A stretch of DNA of 64,000 nucleotides from Pseudomonas furukawaii (GCF_002355475.1 NZ_AP014862.1:3720001-3784000); one strand, 5' to 3'; shown: positions 8,676 to 19,343, counted from the first letter of the stretch. Notes: a model not told the origin generated them from the sequence alone. Made by a program: numbers and translations.

Positions 8676-11309
8676 ATGAGTGCTCTGCTTGACCAACTGA
8701 GGGAGCTGGATTGGCGCCTGGATTTCGATGCAGGCGCCCTGTCCCGAGGCGAGAGGTACTCCCGCGAAGACCGGGTCCGCCTGCTCAGCCTCAGCGACAA
8801 GGGCATCGAGACCCGTTGCGAGGGCTCCGGTGACCACGTCTACACCCAACTGGTCCGCCTGGCCCCCAAGGGGCTCGGCGTGGTCGGCCGCTGCAGTTGC
8901 CCGGTGGGCTTCAACTGCAAGCACTGCGTGGCCGCCATCCTCCACCTGCTGGACCTCCCCGCCGAGGGCTGGCAGGTACCCGAGCCACCGAGAGAGCGAC
9001 TGGTGGACGACCTGCTGCCGCAACCGCACCTGATTCTCGGCAGCCATGCCCAGAGCCAGTACGACCTGCGCAGCGGCCGCATGGTGGGCAGCCAGCAGCA
9101 TCGTGCCGGCCTGCTCTTCGACTACGACGGTGCCCGCGCCCACGGCAAGCCCCTGCGCCCCGAACGCCTGCACCATCGCCATGATGGCGAACGTCTCGCC
9201 ATCGCCCGCCAGCCCAAGGCCGAACAGGTCTGGCGTGACGCCCTTCGCCAACTCGGTTTCAAGGAGGCCCTGAGGCAAAGCCTGGCGCTGCCGGCCAACA
9301 GCGCCGAGATGTTCGAGCTACCGAGCGACGAGCACTGGCTGCAGTTCATGCGGGAACATCTGCCACGTCTGCGCGAACAGGGTTGGCAGATCGATATCCG
9401 TCCGGGCTTCCAGTTCGACCTGTCCCAGGTGGACGGCTGGTACGCGGATGTGACGGAGGCCCCCAACCGCGAATGGTTCGACCTGGAGCTGGGCATCGTC
9501 GTCGAAGGCCGGCGGATCAGCCTGCTGCCGGTCCTGCTACGGCTGATCCAGCGCAATCCGGAGCTGCTCGACCCGCAGAACCTGCAGCGCCGCAAGGACG
9601 ACGAGCAACTGCGCCTGCAACTGGACGCCACCCGCGCCAGTGACGGCCGCCCGCTGCACGTCATGCTGCCCTTCGCCCGGCTCAAGCCGGTACTGGCCAC
9701 CCTGGGCGACCTCTATCACCACGACGAGGCGCCCGCCCAGACGCTGCGACTGGCCAGGCCCGACGCCGCCCGACTCAGCCAACTGGACGAGCTGGACCTG
9801 AGCTGGCAAGGCGGCGACGACCTGCGCGACCTCGCGCGCAAGCTGCGAGATGCAGCGCAGACGCGGATCCGTCCGCCCAAGGGGCTGAACGCCGAGCTGC
9901 GCCACTACCAGCTGGAAGGCGTCGCCTGGCTGCAGACCCTCCGCGACGTCGGTGCCGGCGGCATCCTGGGCGACGACATGGGCCTGGGCAAGACACTGCA
10001 GACCCTGACCCACCTGCTGCTGGAGAAGGAAGCCGGACGACTGGACCGGCCGGCGCTGGTGGTGATGCCCACCAGCCTGATTCCCAACTGGATGGACGAA
10101 GCGGCGCGCTTCGCCCCGAACCTGCGCGTGCTGGCGCTGCACGGCGCCAGTCGCAAGAAGGCGTTCGAGCACATGGCCGAACACGACCTGCTGCTCACCA
10201 CCTATGCCCTGCTGCCAAGGGACCTGGAGCACTTCAGCGCGCTGCCCTTGCACCTGCTGATCCTCGACGAAGCGCAGTACATCAAGAACCCCGGAAGCAA
10301 GGCCGCCCAGGCGGTTCGGCAACTGGAGGCACGGCAGCGCCTCTGCCTCACCGGCACGCCCCTGGAAAATCACCTCGGTGAACTCTGGTCGCTCTTCCAT
10401 TTCCTCATGCCTGGATGGCTGGGGGACAGCCAGAGCTTCCTGCGCAACTACCGCACGCCCATCGAGCGACACGGCGACGCCACCCGACTGGCCCATCTCA
10501 ACGCCCGCCTCAAGCCCTTCCTGCTGCGGCGTAGCAAGGAGGCTGTGGCCACCGAACTGCCGGCCAAGAGTGAGATCACCCAGTGGGTGGAGCTGAGCGA
10601 CCGCCAGCGCGACCTCTACGAGACAGTGCGCCTGGCCATGGACAGCAAGGTGCGCGACGAAATCGACCGCAAGGGCCTGGCTCGGAGCCAGATCGTGATC
10701 CTCGAGGCCTTGCTGAAGCTGCGCCAGGTGTGTTGCGACACCCGCCTGATCGAGGAACGGGGACCTCGCCCGGCACGGGGCAGCACGTCGGGCAAGCTGG
10801 ACAGCCTCATGGAAATGCTCGAGGAGTTGATCGCCGAAGGCCGCAAGGTGCTGTTGTTCTCCCAGTTCACCAGCATGCTGGCGCTCATCGAGGATGAACT
10901 GCGCAAGCGCGCCATCGACTACGTGCAGATCACCGGCGAAACCCGCGATCGCCGCACCCCGGTTCAACGCTTCCAGGCCGGCGAGGTGCCGCTGTTCCTG
11001 ATCAGCCTGAAAGCCGGTGGGACGGGCCTCAACCTTACCGCGGCCGACACCGTGATCCATTACGACCCCTGGTGGAATCCGGCCGTGGAACGCCAGGCCA
11101 CCGACCGCGCCTATCGCATCGGCCAGGACAAGCCGGTGTTCGTCTATCGGCTGATCTCGCGGGGAACGGTGGAGGAGAAGATCCAGCAGCTGCAGGCCCA
11201 GAAGGCCACGCTTGCGCGCGGCATCCTCGATGGGCGGGAGGACGGCGACTGGCGCCTGCGGGAAGAAGACATCGACGCCCTCTTCGCCCCCCTGCCCCGC
11301 AGGGCCTGA
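8676..11309 (+). CDS. SWIM zinc-finger SNF2-family helicase-like ATPase
   Basis: 877 residues. An N-terminal SWIM finger (CxC-x5-CxH, C73, C75, C81, H83) precedes a ~300-residue linker and a complete SNF2 motor: DDMGLGKT near residues 433-440, DEAQ near 531-534, LTGTPLENHLGELWSLFHFL, and the C-terminal lobe with SQFTSML, SLKAGGTGLNL and RAYRIGQ. Such bacterial proteins translocate on double-stranded DNA and may remodel protein-DNA complexes; the substrate is unknown. Its ATG is six bases after the csiV stop, so it appears to extend the mfd-csiV operon. In the P. aeruginosa map as I remember it no SNF2 gene lies here, so it may be a lineage-specific insertion. Confidence 0.88.
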   Translation: MSALLDQLRELDWRLDFDAGALSRGERYSREDRVRLLSLSDKGIETRCEGSGDHVYTQLVRLAPKGLGVVGRCSCPVGFNCKHCVAAILHLLDLPAEGWQVPEPPRERLVDDLLPQPHLILGSHAQSQYDLRSGRMVGSQQHRAGLLFDYDGARAHGKPLRPERLHHRHDGERLAIARQPKAEQVWRDALRQLGFKEALRQSLALPANSAEMFELPSDEHWLQFMREHLPRLREQGWQIDIRPGFQFDLSQVDGWYADVTEAPNREWFDLELGIVVEGRRISLLPVLLRLIQRNPELLDPQNLQRRKDDEQLRLQLDATRASDGRPLHVMLPFARLKPVLATLGDLYHHDEAPAQTLRLARPDAARLSQLDELDLSWQGGDDLRDLARKLRDAAQTRIRPPKGLNAELRHYQLEGVAWLQTLRDVGAGGILGDDMGLGKTLQTLTHLLLEKEAGRLDRPALVVMPTSLIPNWMDEAARFAPNLRVLALHGASRKKAFEHMAEHDLLLTTYALLPRDLEHFSALPLHLLILDEAQYIKNPGSKAAQAVRQLEARQRLCLTGTPLENHLGELWSLFHFLMPGWLGDSQSFLRNYRTPIERHGDATRLAHLNARLKPFLLRRSKEAVATELPAKSEITQWVELSDRQRDLYETVRLAMDSKVRDEIDRKGLARSQIVILEALLKLRQVCCDTRLIEERGPRPARGSTSGKLDSLMEMLEELIAEGRKVLLFSQFTSMLALIEDELRKRAIDYVQITGETRDRRTPVQRFQAGEVPLFLISLKAGGTGLNLTAADTVIHYDPWWNPAVERQATDRAYRIGQDKPVFVYRLISRGTVEEKIQQLQAQKATLARGILDGREDGDWRLREEDIDALFAPLPRRA

Positions 11310-11310
11310 C

Positions 11311-11337
11311 GGGTGTCCCGGACGTCTCGGGACACCG
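11311..11337. terminator. Hairpin between convergent SNF2 and MTI-phosphorylase genes
   Basis: GGTGTCCCG / CGGGACACC, a perfect 9-bp stem with a 7-base loop in the 40-base gap between convergent genes. There is no strong T tract, so its terminator activity is inferred from position. Confidence 0.5.
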
Positions 11338-11349
11338 GGCCGAGCCGAC

Positions 11350-12096
<747 letters not shown>

Positions 12097-13095
12097 TCAA
12101 TCGATCAACTGGGCTTCGCGCAGGGCGGCCACGGCGCGAAGCCAGCGGGGGTCCTGACGGTATTCGGTACCCGGAAAGGCGCGGCGACGCATCCGTGCCA
12201 GGCTGGCCGGCGGCTTCGCACCCAGGCGCTGCAGGCGCTCCAGGGCCAGCTCGGCGGAGGCGCGGTCATTGCATACCAGCCCCATGTCGCAACCGGCCGT
12301 CAGTGCGGCTTCGATACGCTCGGCGGCGTCACCCACCACATGGGCGCCGGCCATGGACAGGTCATCGCTGAAGATGACCCCGGAAAACTTCAATTCGGCT
12401 CGCAGGATGTCCTGCAGCCAGCGACGGGAGAAGCCGGCCGGCTGGTCGTCCACCTTCGGATAGACGACGTGGGCGGGCATCACACCGTCCAGCTCGGCGG
12501 CCAGGCGAGCGAAAGGCACGAGGTCGCTACGGCGGATCTCGTCCAGCTCGCGCTCATCGACGGGAATCGCCACGTGGGAATCGGCTTCCGCCCAGCCATG
12601 ACCAGGGAAGTGCTTGCCGGTGGCAGCCATGCCGGCGCCGCGCAGGCCCCGGATAAAGGCACCGGCAAGACGCGCGGCGCGCTCCGGATCGCCCTCGAAG
12701 GCCCGACTGCCGACCACTGCGCTGCGCTGATGGTCCAGGTCGAGGACCGGCGCGAAGCTGATATCCAGGCCAGCCGCAAGCACCTCGGTAGCCATCAGCC
12801 AACCGCATTGCTCGGACAGTTGCTCGGCGTTGTCATTGTCAGCCAGCGCGCGCATGGCCGGCAGGCGCAGGAAGCCTTGGCGCAAGCGCTGTACACGGCC
12901 GCCCTCCTGATCCACGGCAAGGATCAGGTCAGGACGAATGGCGCGAATGGAGGCGCAAAGCTCACGCACCTGGCGCGGGCTCTCGATGTTACGGGCAAAG
13001 ATGATCAGGCCGGCGACTTCCGGCTGACGGAGGATCTGCCGATCCTCGGCGGTCAGCCAGGTACCACCGATATCCAGCATCAGGGAACCTTGCAT
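12097..13095 (-). CDS. nagZ: Beta-N-acetylhexosaminidase NagZ
   Basis: 332 residues, glycoside hydrolase family 3. The hallmark KHFPGHG with following D-S-H (catalytic His/Asp dyad) and the nucleophile context SDDLSM are present; AVDQEGGRVQRL is the substrate-pocket strand. It is cytoplasmic and removes GlcNAc from GlcNAc-anhydro-muropeptides during wall recycling, producing the inducers of AmpC through AmpR in species that have them. AAGGAA lies six bases before the ATG. It lies between an L,D-transpeptidase gene (9 bases upstream) and the nucleoside phosphorylase, an arrangement suggesting one transcript. Confidence 0.95.
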   Translation of the reverse strand: MQGSLMLDIGGTWLTAEDRQILRQPEVAGLIIFARNIESPRQVRELCASIRAIRPDLILAVDQEGGRVQRLRQGFLRLPAMRALADNDNAEQLSEQCGWLMATEVLAAGLDISFAPVLDLDHQRSAVVGSRAFEGDPERAARLAGAFIRGLRGAGMAATGKHFPGHGWAEADSHVAIPVDERELDEIRRSDLVPFARLAAELDGVMPAHVVYPKVDDQPAGFSRRWLQDILRAELKFSGVIFSDDLSMAGAHVVGDAAERIEAALTAGCDMGLVCNDRASAELALERLQRLGAKPPASLARMRRRAFPGTEYRQDPRWLRAVAALREAQLID

Positions 13096-13104
13096 GTGTA
13101 TTCC

Positions 13105-13629
13105 TTAGGAGAGTTCTGCTGTGGCCCAGGCCGGGCACGGCGCTTCGTCGATACGTACCGCACAGTGGACGGGCACGCGCTGGAAGAGTTCCAGCATGTC
13201 GGTGTTGCGCAGACGAACGCACCCGTGGGAACGGGGCACGCCCATGGGTTCGCTGTCGGGCGTCCCATGGAGGTAGATATAGCGGCGAAAACTGTCCACC
13301 TGCCCCAGGCGGTTGCGGCCAGGCTCGCAACCACTCAGCCAGAGTATCCGAGTCAGGATCCAGTCACGCCCGGGAAAGCGCGCATGGAGTTCGGCATCCC
13401 AAACCTCGCCTGTCCAGCGCCGCCCGCGAAGCACGGCACCGATGGGCAGCCCTTCGCCGATCCTCGCACGCACCTGATGAAGCCCCCGCGGGGTGCAATT
13501 GGAGCCACTGGCCTCTCCCGGGCCATTCAACGCCGTGGAGACGGGAACGCGCAGCACCAACTGCCCTGAGGCGAAGCCATAGAGCTGCTGGTCGGCAATG
13601 GAGACATGCAGAAGATCGAGGATTTGCAT
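13105..13629 (-). CDS. L,D-transpeptidase, YkuD domain, no signal peptide
   Basis: 174 residues from the ATG at 13629 (a TTG at 13638 would add three). The YkuD catalytic signature is clear near the C-terminus: YIYLHGTP followed by MGVPRSHGCVRL, with the conserved His and the Cys nucleophile. The family crosslinks peptidoglycan stem peptides or attaches proteins to them. No signal peptide is visible, unusual for a wall crosslinker; the paired nagZ suggests a part in turnover, and a cytosolic carboxypeptidase-like activity has been described for some signal-less members. Direct function is not proven by sequence. Confidence 0.82.
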   Translation of the reverse strand: MQILDLLHVSIADQQLYGFASGQLVLRVPVSTALNGPGEASGSNCTPRGLHQVRARIGEGLPIGAVLRGRRWTGEVWDAELHARFPGRDWILTRILWLSGCEPGRNRLGQVDSFRRYIYLHGTPDSEPMGVPRSHGCVRLRNTDMLELFQRVPVHCAVRIDEAPCPAWATAELS

Positions 13630-13671
13630 GGGCGCCAAGCTTAGCCGATCAGCCCGCCTGCGCCCATCGTT

Positions 13672-14379
13672 TTACGCCTTGGCGGGAGCCGTCGGCGCCT
13701 TGGTGCGCGGCTTGAGCACGGCGCTGGCCAGCGATTCGTCGGTTACCCCGGTCTCGGCACGCATGCCCGCCGCGAGGAAGGGCACCATCAGCCGCATGAC
13801 CTGCTCGATGGAGGTGTTCACGCCGAAGTCATTCTCTGCCATGGCGCGCAGGGCCTTGATGCCGGACATGCTGAAAGCCGCGGCACCCAGCATGAAGTGC
13901 ACCCGCCAGAACAGCTCCAGCGGCGGAACCCTTGGAGCGGACTCGTTCACCAGCAGCATGTAGCGACGAAACACCTTGCCATAAACCTCTTCGAGGTACT
14001 TGCGCAGGTGGCCCTGGCTCTGACTGAATGCAAGCCCGAGCAGGCGCATGAAGATGGACAGGTCATTGCCGCTGCGAGGCTTTACCGCCAGTGCTTGTTC
14101 GACGAGCATCTCCAGCAGTTCTTCGAGCGTAGCCTTGCTCTCGGACTTGGACTGGCGCCGGTCCAGCTCGCGCTCCAGACTCTGGCAGAACGGTCCGAGG
14201 AAACGCGAGAAGACCGCCTGGATAAGCGCTTTTTTCGAGCCGAAGTGATAGTTCACTGCAGCCAGGTTGACCCCGGCCTTGCTGGTGATCAGGCGCAGTG
14301 ACGTTTCGGCGAAGCCCTTTTCCGCGAACAGCTGTTCCGCTGCATCCAGAATGCGTTCAACGGTTTCCGACTGGGCCAT
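13672..14379 (-). CDS. psrA: TetR-family regulator PsrA
   Basis: 235 residues from the ATG at 14379, preceded by GGAGGAGCC; an upstream in-frame start would add six residues without support. The N-terminal HTH (LITSKAGVNLAAVNYHFGSKKAL) and nearly the whole protein match PsrA of P. aeruginosa, which senses long-chain fatty acids, represses the fadBA beta-oxidation operon and itself, and activates rpoS. A perfect PsrA palindrome lies 29 bases upstream, and fadBA is 6.7 kb away, so the regulator and a probable target share this window. Confidence 0.95.
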   Translation of the reverse strand: MAQSETVERILDAAEQLFAEKGFAETSLRLITSKAGVNLAAVNYHFGSKKALIQAVFSRFLGPFCQSLERELDRRQSKSESKATLEELLEMLVEQALAVKPRSGNDLSIFMRLLGLAFSQSQGHLRKYLEEVYGKVFRRYMLLVNESAPRVPPLELFWRVHFMLGAAAFSMSGIKALRAMAENDFGVNTSIEQVMRLMVPFLAAGMRAETGVTDESLASAVLKPRTKAPTAPAKA

Positions 14380-14407
14380 GGCTCCTCCGCCTGACAAACA
14401 CTTGTTT

Positions 14408-14421
14408 GAAACATACGTTTC
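14408..14421 (-). promoter_or_regulatory. PsrA operator (autoregulation)
   Basis: GAAACATACGTTTC, a perfect palindrome that fits the published PsrA motif (G/C)AAAC-N2-4-GTTT(G/C). It sits just upstream of the psrA start. Confidence 0.88.
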
Positions 14422-14566
14422 AGCCTATCCGCTTGTCAAGCCGCGCACACCACTATCTGACGGGTCAGTCATCGCCTCCCCTCGCCCCCTCCGAGCACCG
14501 CACGAATCGGCTCTCCGCGAAGCCGCCTCGCATCCCGGAAAAAGAAGAATTGCCAAGGGCGGATCA

Positions 14567-14582
14567 CTGTATATAATCCCAG
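14567..14582 (+). promoter_or_regulatory. LexA box 1
   Basis: CTGTATATAATCCCAG fits the CTG-N10-CAG SOS box. It is 28 bases upstream of the second box, giving a tandem operator as in E. coli lexA. Confidence 0.85.
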
Positions 14583-14585
14583 TCA

Positions 14586-14601
14586 CTGTATAAAAAGACA
14601 G
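14586..14601 (+). promoter_or_regulatory. LexA box 2
   Basis: CTGTATAAAAAGACAG, CTG-N10-CAG, ends nine bases before the lexA ATG, so LexA bound here would block its own transcription start or early elongation. Confidence 0.88.
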
Positions 14602-14610
14602 AGCGCCGCC

Positions 14611-15222
14611 ATGCTGAAACTGACGCCCCGCCAAGCCGAGATTCTCGCATTCATCAAGCGCTGCCTTGAAGACAATGGCTTTCCGCCCACTCGCGCGGAG
14701 ATCGCCCAGGAACTCGGATTCAAGTCACCCAATGCCGCCGAAGAGCATCTCAAGGCCCTCGCCCGCAAGGGCGCCATCGAGATGACCCCCGGCGCCTCTC
14801 GCGGCATCCGCGTCCCCGGGTTCGAGCCCGGCGCCAACGACGATGACGGACTGCCCGTCATCGGCCGAGTGGCTGCCGGCGCCCCCATCCTCGCCCAGCA
14901 GAACATTGAGGAATCCTGCCGCATCAACCCTGACTTCTTCCATCCCCGCGCCGACTACCTGCTTCGCGTGCGCGGCATGTCGATGAAGGACATCGGCATC
15001 TACGACGGTGACCTGCTTGCCGTTCATAGCACACGGGAGGCTCGCAACGGCCAGATCGTAGTCGCCCGCCTGGGGGACGAAGTCACAGTTAAGCGCTTCA
15101 AGCGCGACGGTGACAGGGTTTGGCTGATAGCCGAAAACTCGGAATTCGCCCCCATCGAGGTGAACCTCGATGAACAGGACCTGGTGATCGAAGGTTTGAG
15201 TGTCGGCGTGATTCGCCGCTAA
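14611..15222 (+). CDS. lexA: SOS repressor LexA
   Basis: 203 residues. An N-terminal winged HTH (residues 1-70, [25 protein letters not shown]) is joined to a C-terminal S24 autoprotease. The cleavage site is A89-G90 in RVAAGAPIL, the catalytic Ser is S124 ([13 protein letters not shown]) and the Lys is K161 (EVTVKRF). RecA filaments trigger self-cleavage and so derepress the SOS genes. Two LexA boxes precede it. sulA follows after ten bases on the same strand, forming the lexA-sulA operon typical of Pseudomonas. Confidence 0.98.
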   Translation: MLKLTPRQAEILAFIKRCLEDNGFPPTRAEIAQELGFKSPNAAEEHLKALARKGAIEMTPGASRGIRVPGFEPGANDDDGLPVIGRVAAGAPILAQQNIEESCRINPDFFHPRADYLLRVRGMSMKDIGIYDGDLLAVHSTREARNGQIVVARLGDEVTVKRFKRDGDRVWLIAENSEFAPIEVNLDEQDLVIEGLSVGVIRR

Positions 15223-15232
15223 AGGAGGCCTC

Positions 15233-15706
15233 ATGCAGTTCCCGCAGTCCCTTGCTCGGTCCCAGCTCCCCCTGTTCCACGATGCCATCCTGGCAAATCC
15301 CGTGGCCCCGCTGCTGACCGATGTGGTGGAAGAGCCCCACCAGGAAGAACCGGAAGTCTTCAGTGAACTCGCATTGCGCGGCGCAAGCGGGCACTGCAGG
15401 CATATGCTGGCCTCGGTACTTCGGGAGCTGAGCGACGAGCCGGATGCCCGCTGGCTGACACTGGTCGGTGCACCTGCAGGCCTGAGCCGTGACTGGCTGC
15501 GAGACTCCGGCCTAAACCGCGAGCGCATCCTCATCCTGCAACCTCGCGGCCAGCAAAGCGCACTGGAGCTGGCATGCGAAGCGCTGCGCCTGGGACGCAG
15601 CCACACCGTTGTCAGCTGGCTTCAACTGGGGCAGCGAGCCAAACGCCAACTGGCCCAGGCTGCGCGCGAAGGAAGCGCGCAGAGCCTGAACATTCTGCTG
15701 GGTTGA
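15233..15706 (+). CDS. sulA: SOS cell-division inhibitor SulA
   Basis: 157 residues. SulA binds FtsZ and stops septation during DNA damage. The core EPEVFSELALRGASGHCRHML, LTLVGAPAGLSRDWLR and the C-terminal HTVVSWLQLG match the family, which is a degenerate RecA-like fold. GGAGG of the ribosome site follows closely on the lexA stop, so both are co-expressed and SOS controlled. Length is close to the ~160 of P. aeruginosa SulA. Confidence 0.93.
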   Translation: MQFPQSLARSQLPLFHDAILANPVAPLLTDVVEEPHQEEPEVFSELALRGASGHCRHMLASVLRELSDEPDARWLTLVGAPAGLSRDWLRDSGLNRERILILQPRGQQSALELACEALRLGRSHTVVSWLQLGQRAKRQLAQAAREGSAQSLNILLG

Positions 15707-15785
15707 AAGTATTCAGGGCACCGGAAAAATCCGAACCCCTGACTTCAGACGGTAACCGGATCGCCGTAGGATCCGACTTCAAGGC

Positions 15786-16019
15786 TCAGTGCAGGACGCG
15801 CGGACCGTCTTGATGGTCCATGTCACCTTCGGCCAGACGGCCAGCCATCTGGACGCCGACGTTCAGCATGGCCTTGGCGACTTCCAGGTGATGCCCCTGA
15901 AGAAAAGCTTTGGCGTCGGAGGAAAAGTCCAGTGTCACCAGCGCCTCCTCGTCCTCGGCCCGGCGCAAGATAATGCGCCCGTCAGGCAGCTCGACTATTT
16001 CCAGAAAGGACGTAGGCAT
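15786..16019 (-). CDS. Conserved hypothetical protein (77 aa)
   Basis: 77 residues beginning MPTSFLEIVELPDGRIILRRAEDEEALVTLDFS; GGAGAG lies upstream of the ATG at 16019, while the longer reading frame has no site. The first half reads like a small beta sheet and the second as a helix (LQGHHLEVAKAMLNVGVQMAGRLAEG). It corresponds in position to PA3009. No signal peptide, membrane segment or catalytic motif is visible; function unknown. Minus strand, downstream of topA and the 172-residue protein. Confidence 0.8.
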   Translation of the reverse strand: MPTSFLEIVELPDGRIILRRAEDEEALVTLDFSSDAKAFLQGHHLEVAKAMLNVGVQMAGRLAEGDMDHQDGPRVLH

Positions 16020-16090
16020 AGGTTTATCTCTCCACGAAAGGCGACCATTGTAACAGCGAGCCGCCAGCACGCCCTAGCCCGCCGATCAAA

Positions 16091-16609
16091 TCAGCATTCG
16101 CTGAGGGTTTCCCGGAAGCGCAACGCCAGGGATTTAAGGTTCTGCCGCCAGCTTTCGAGGACGTCACGACCTAGCGGCGCCTCTCCCTCGTCCACACTGA
16201 CTGCCGTGATCAATGGCAAGGTCGGGTCCACCTTGGCCTGCCTGGGGGCCTGGGGCGGCTGGAACAGTGCCTGGTAGGCCGCCAGAAGCTCCGCCAGCCA
16301 GGTCTCGCCCTGCTGCGCCAACTCCACCAACTCTGCCAGTTCGGGACTGGGCGCCGCCGCCAGCACCTGCGGTGTCAGCAGTTGCTCCACCCGAGGAGCG
16401 CCAGCCTCCGGGAGCCGGTAGTAACCGGCAATCTCATGGCAAAGCCCCAACAAGGCGCCGTAAAGATGAAAGAGAGCTGCCTCGCGCTCGGACTGCACCA
16501 GCGCCTGGGCGTTCATTGCCCTGCCCTCTTCAGCCTTGCGCCAGGACTCCAGCGACAGGCCAGCGAAGAAAATCTTCTGATTGGTGCGGGTATAAAGCTC
16601 ATGGGCCAT
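16091..16609 (-). CDS. Conserved hypothetical protein, DUF6586-like
   Basis: 172 residues from the ATG at 16609, preceded by GGAGGG; a longer start five codons earlier lacks a site. Mostly helical and soluble (RTNQKIFFAGLSLESWRKAEEGRAMN, then EREAALFHLYGALLGLCHEIAGYY). It matches the position of PA3010 between topA and PA3009 in P. aeruginosa. Function unknown; no enzyme motif seen. Confidence 0.8.
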   Translation of the reverse strand: MAHELYTRTNQKIFFAGLSLESWRKAEEGRAMNAQALVQSEREAALFHLYGALLGLCHEIAGYYRLPEAGAPRVEQLLTPQVLAAAPSPELAELVELAQQGETWLAELLAAYQALFQPPQAPRQAKVDPTLPLITAVSVDEGEAPLGRDVLESWRQNLKSLALRFRETLSEC

Positions 16610-16675
16610 GACGGCGCCCTCCACGGATGACTGGAGCAGTATATGCGCGCCCGTAGCCGGGCGCGCAGCAGTCGG

Positions 16676-19282
16676 TCAGCGCTTGTCTTCGACCTTCCAC
16701 TTGCCGCCGTCGAAGAAGGCGCGCCATCCAGTAGGCTTGCCATCCACCTCGGTCTGCACGTACTGCTCCTTGGTCTTGCGGCTGAAGCGGATCACGGCGG
16801 GACGGCCGTCCGGATCCTTGGCGGGAGCGTCGAGGAGGTAGTGATACTTGGCGTCCAACTCATCCTTGTGCGGAATCAGTTCCTTGACCAGCGGGGCACG
16901 GGTCTCACGGTTCTTCGGGAACTGGCTGGCCGCGAGGAACAGGCCGGATGCGCCATCGCGCAGAACGTAAATATCGTCCACCTTCTCGCATTTCAGTTCG
17001 GGCATGCGGATAGGGTCGATCTTAGGCGGCGCGGCTTCACCACTCTTCAGCAGCTTGCGGGTGTTCTTGCAACTGGCGTTGGTGCAACCGAAGAACTTGC
17101 CAAAACGGCCGGTCTTGAGCTGCATCTCACTGCCGCACTTGTCGCACTCCAGGCTTGGCCCTTCGTAACCCTTGATGCGGTATTGCCCCTGCTCGATCTC
17201 ATAGCCTGCGCAATCCGGGTTATTGCCGCAGATGTGCAATTTGCGGGTCTCGTCCAGCAGATAGGCATCCATGGCGGTGGCGCAGATCGGGCAACGGTGC
17301 TTGCCACGCAGCACGCGGGACTCGGACTCACCCTCGTCGTCGGCTGCAATTTCGTCACCCGGCACCAGATTGATGGTGGCCTTGCAGCGCTCCTTGGGCG
17401 GCAGGCTATAGCCGGAGCAGCCCAGGAAAACGCCGGTGGACGCGGTGCGGATCATCATGGGACGGCCGCACTCGCGGCAGGCGATGTCAGTCAAGGTCGG
17501 CTGGTTGGCACGCATGCCATTCTCGCTGCCTTCGGCCAGCTCCAGCTTCTTCTTGAAGTCACCATAGAACTCGTCCAGCAGGTGCTTCCAGTTGCGCTCG
17601 CCCTGGGCCACATCGTCCAGGTGCTCTTCCATGCCGGCAGTGAAGCCGTAGTCCATCAGGTTGGCGAAGCTTTCATTGAGGCGCTCGGTGACGATATCGC
17701 CCATCTTCTCAGCATAGAAACGGCGGTTATGGACGGTGACGTAGCCACGTTCCTGAATGGTGGAGATGATCGCCGCATAGGTGGACGGGCGACCGATACC
17801 ACGCTTTTCGAGCTCCTTGACCAGACTGGCCTCGGAGTAACGCGCCGGCGGCTTGGTGAAGTGCTGGCTGGGGTCCAGCTTCAGCAGCTTGAGCAACTCG
17901 CCTTCGTTCATCTCGGGCAGCACGTCGTCCTCGCCCGGCTTGCTCTGCTGGGGCAACACACGGGTGTAACCGTCGAACTTCAGGATGCGGCCCTTGGCGC
18001 GCAGCTCGAAGCTACCGGCACTCACACTGACACTGGTGGACAGGTATTCGGCCGGGGGCATCTGGCAGGCCACGAACTGACGCCAGATCAGGTCATACAG
18101 GCGCTCAGCGTCGCGCTCCATGCCCGACAGCTGGTTCGGGCGCAGGTTGACGTCGGACGGTCGAATCGCCTCGTGGGCCTCCTGGGCGCCTTCCTTGCTG
18201 GAATAGATGTTCGGCTTGGACGGCAGGTACTTCTGACCGAACTCGCCCTCGATAAAGCCCCGAACCATGGAAATGGCGTCGGCCGAGAGGTTGGTGGAGT
18301 CGGTACGCATGTAGGTGATGTAGCCGGCCTCGTAGAGACGCTGGGCCATCATCATGGTCTTTTTCACCCCGAAGCCCAGGCGGTTGCTTGCGGCTTGCTG
18401 CAGGGTGGAGGTGATGAAGGGCGCGGAGGGCCGGCTGGAGGTCGGCTTGTCCTCGCGCTTGGCCACGCTATAGGACGACGACCTCAGCTTCTCCAGGGCC
18501 GCCATGGCCTGGGACTCGTTCAGCGGCTTGAAGGCCGCACCGTTCTCCTTGGCCACCTCGAAGCGTACGTTGGCGCCCTTGCCAGTCGCCAGGTCGGCAT
18601 GGATTTCCCAGTACTCTTCGGGCACGAAGGCACGGATCTCGCGCTCGCGTTCAACCACCAGCTTCACCGCCACCGACTGTACGCGACCGGCGGACAGGCC
18701 ACGGGCGATCTTCGACCAGAGCAGCGGCGACACCATGTAGCCCACGACACGGTCAAGGAAGCGACGAGCCTGCTGGGCGTTGACGCGGTTGATGTCCAGT
18801 TCGCCGGGTTGGGAGAAGGCCTCCTGGATGGCCTTCTTGGTGATCTCGTTGAACACCACGCGCTTGTAGCGACTGTCATCGCCACCGATGGACTCCCGCA
18901 GGTGCCAGGCAATGGCCTCCCCTTCGCGGTCCAAGTCGGTCGCGAGATAGATGGTGTCGGAGTCCTTGGCCAGACGGCGAAGCTCCTCGATGACCTTTTC
19001 CTTGCCCGGCAGTATCTCGTACTGCGCCTTCCAACCGTTCTCGGGGTCCACACCCATGCGCGCAACCAGCTGGCGACGGGCCTTGTCCTTGGCGGACAGA
19101 GCGGGCGCCTCGGCGGCGACCTTGCCGCGCTTGGCCGGTTCCTTGGCGGCACTCGCCGAACCGCTGGTGGGAAGGTCACGGATATGGCCGATGCTCGACT
19201 TCACCACGTACTGGTTGCCCAGGTACTTGTTGATGGTCTTGGCCTTGGCCGGGGATTCCACGATGACCAGCGATTTGCCCAT
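16676..19282 (-). CDS. topA: DNA topoisomerase I
   Basis: 868 residues. Type IA topoisomerase that relaxes negative supercoils. N-terminal TOPRIM ([13 protein letters not shown], with [17 protein letters not shown]), the active-site tyrosine in [11 protein letters not shown], and several C-terminal zinc-ribbon repeats with CxxC pairs (CRECGRPM...[17 protein letters not shown]...GCTNASC) are visible. An Ala/Lys-rich insert near residues 42-65 follows GHIRDLP, common in pseudomonads. A candidate promoter lies at 19344-19371. PA3010- and PA3009-like genes follow on the same strand. Confidence 0.97.
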   Translation of the reverse strand: MGKSLVIVESPAKAKTINKYLGNQYVVKSSIGHIRDLPTSGSASAAKEPAKRGKVAAEAPALSAKDKARRQLVARMGVDPENGWKAQYEILPGKEKVIEELRRLAKDSDTIYLATDLDREGEAIAWHLRESIGGDDSRYKRVVFNEITKKAIQEAFSQPGELDINRVNAQQARRFLDRVVGYMVSPLLWSKIARGLSAGRVQSVAVKLVVEREREIRAFVPEEYWEIHADLATGKGANVRFEVAKENGAAFKPLNESQAMAALEKLRSSSYSVAKREDKPTSSRPSAPFITSTLQQAASNRLGFGVKKTMMMAQRLYEAGYITYMRTDSTNLSADAISMVRGFIEGEFGQKYLPSKPNIYSSKEGAQEAHEAIRPSDVNLRPNQLSGMERDAERLYDLIWRQFVACQMPPAEYLSTSVSVSAGSFELRAKGRILKFDGYTRVLPQQSKPGEDDVLPEMNEGELLKLLKLDPSQHFTKPPARYSEASLVKELEKRGIGRPSTYAAIISTIQERGYVTVHNRRFYAEKMGDIVTERLNESFANLMDYGFTAGMEEHLDDVAQGERNWKHLLDEFYGDFKKKLELAEGSENGMRANQPTLTDIACRECGRPMMIRTASTGVFLGCSGYSLPPKERCKATINLVPGDEIAADDEGESESRVLRGKHRCPICATAMDAYLLDETRKLHICGNNPDCAGYEIEQGQYRIKGYEGPSLECDKCGSEMQLKTGRFGKFFGCTNASCKNTRKLLKSGEAAPPKIDPIRMPELKCEKVDDIYVLRDGASGLFLAASQFPKNRETRAPLVKELIPHKDELDAKYHYLLDAPAKDPDGRPAVIRFSRKTKEQYVQTEVDGKPTGWRAFFDGGKWKVEDKR

Positions 19283-19343
19283 TGATCGGTTTGTTCCTGA
19301 TTGAAGAAGTAAAAGGCGGGAGCCGCCCGTCGCGGCACCGCTA

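Noticed and set aside
15757-15775. CGGATC...GATCCG hairpin after sulA
   Set aside because: Six-pair stem without T tract; too weak to call a terminator.
16643-19285. 880-codon plus-strand frame across topA
   Set aside because: Shadow of topA in GC-rich sequence; low-complexity composition, no ribosome site, no family.
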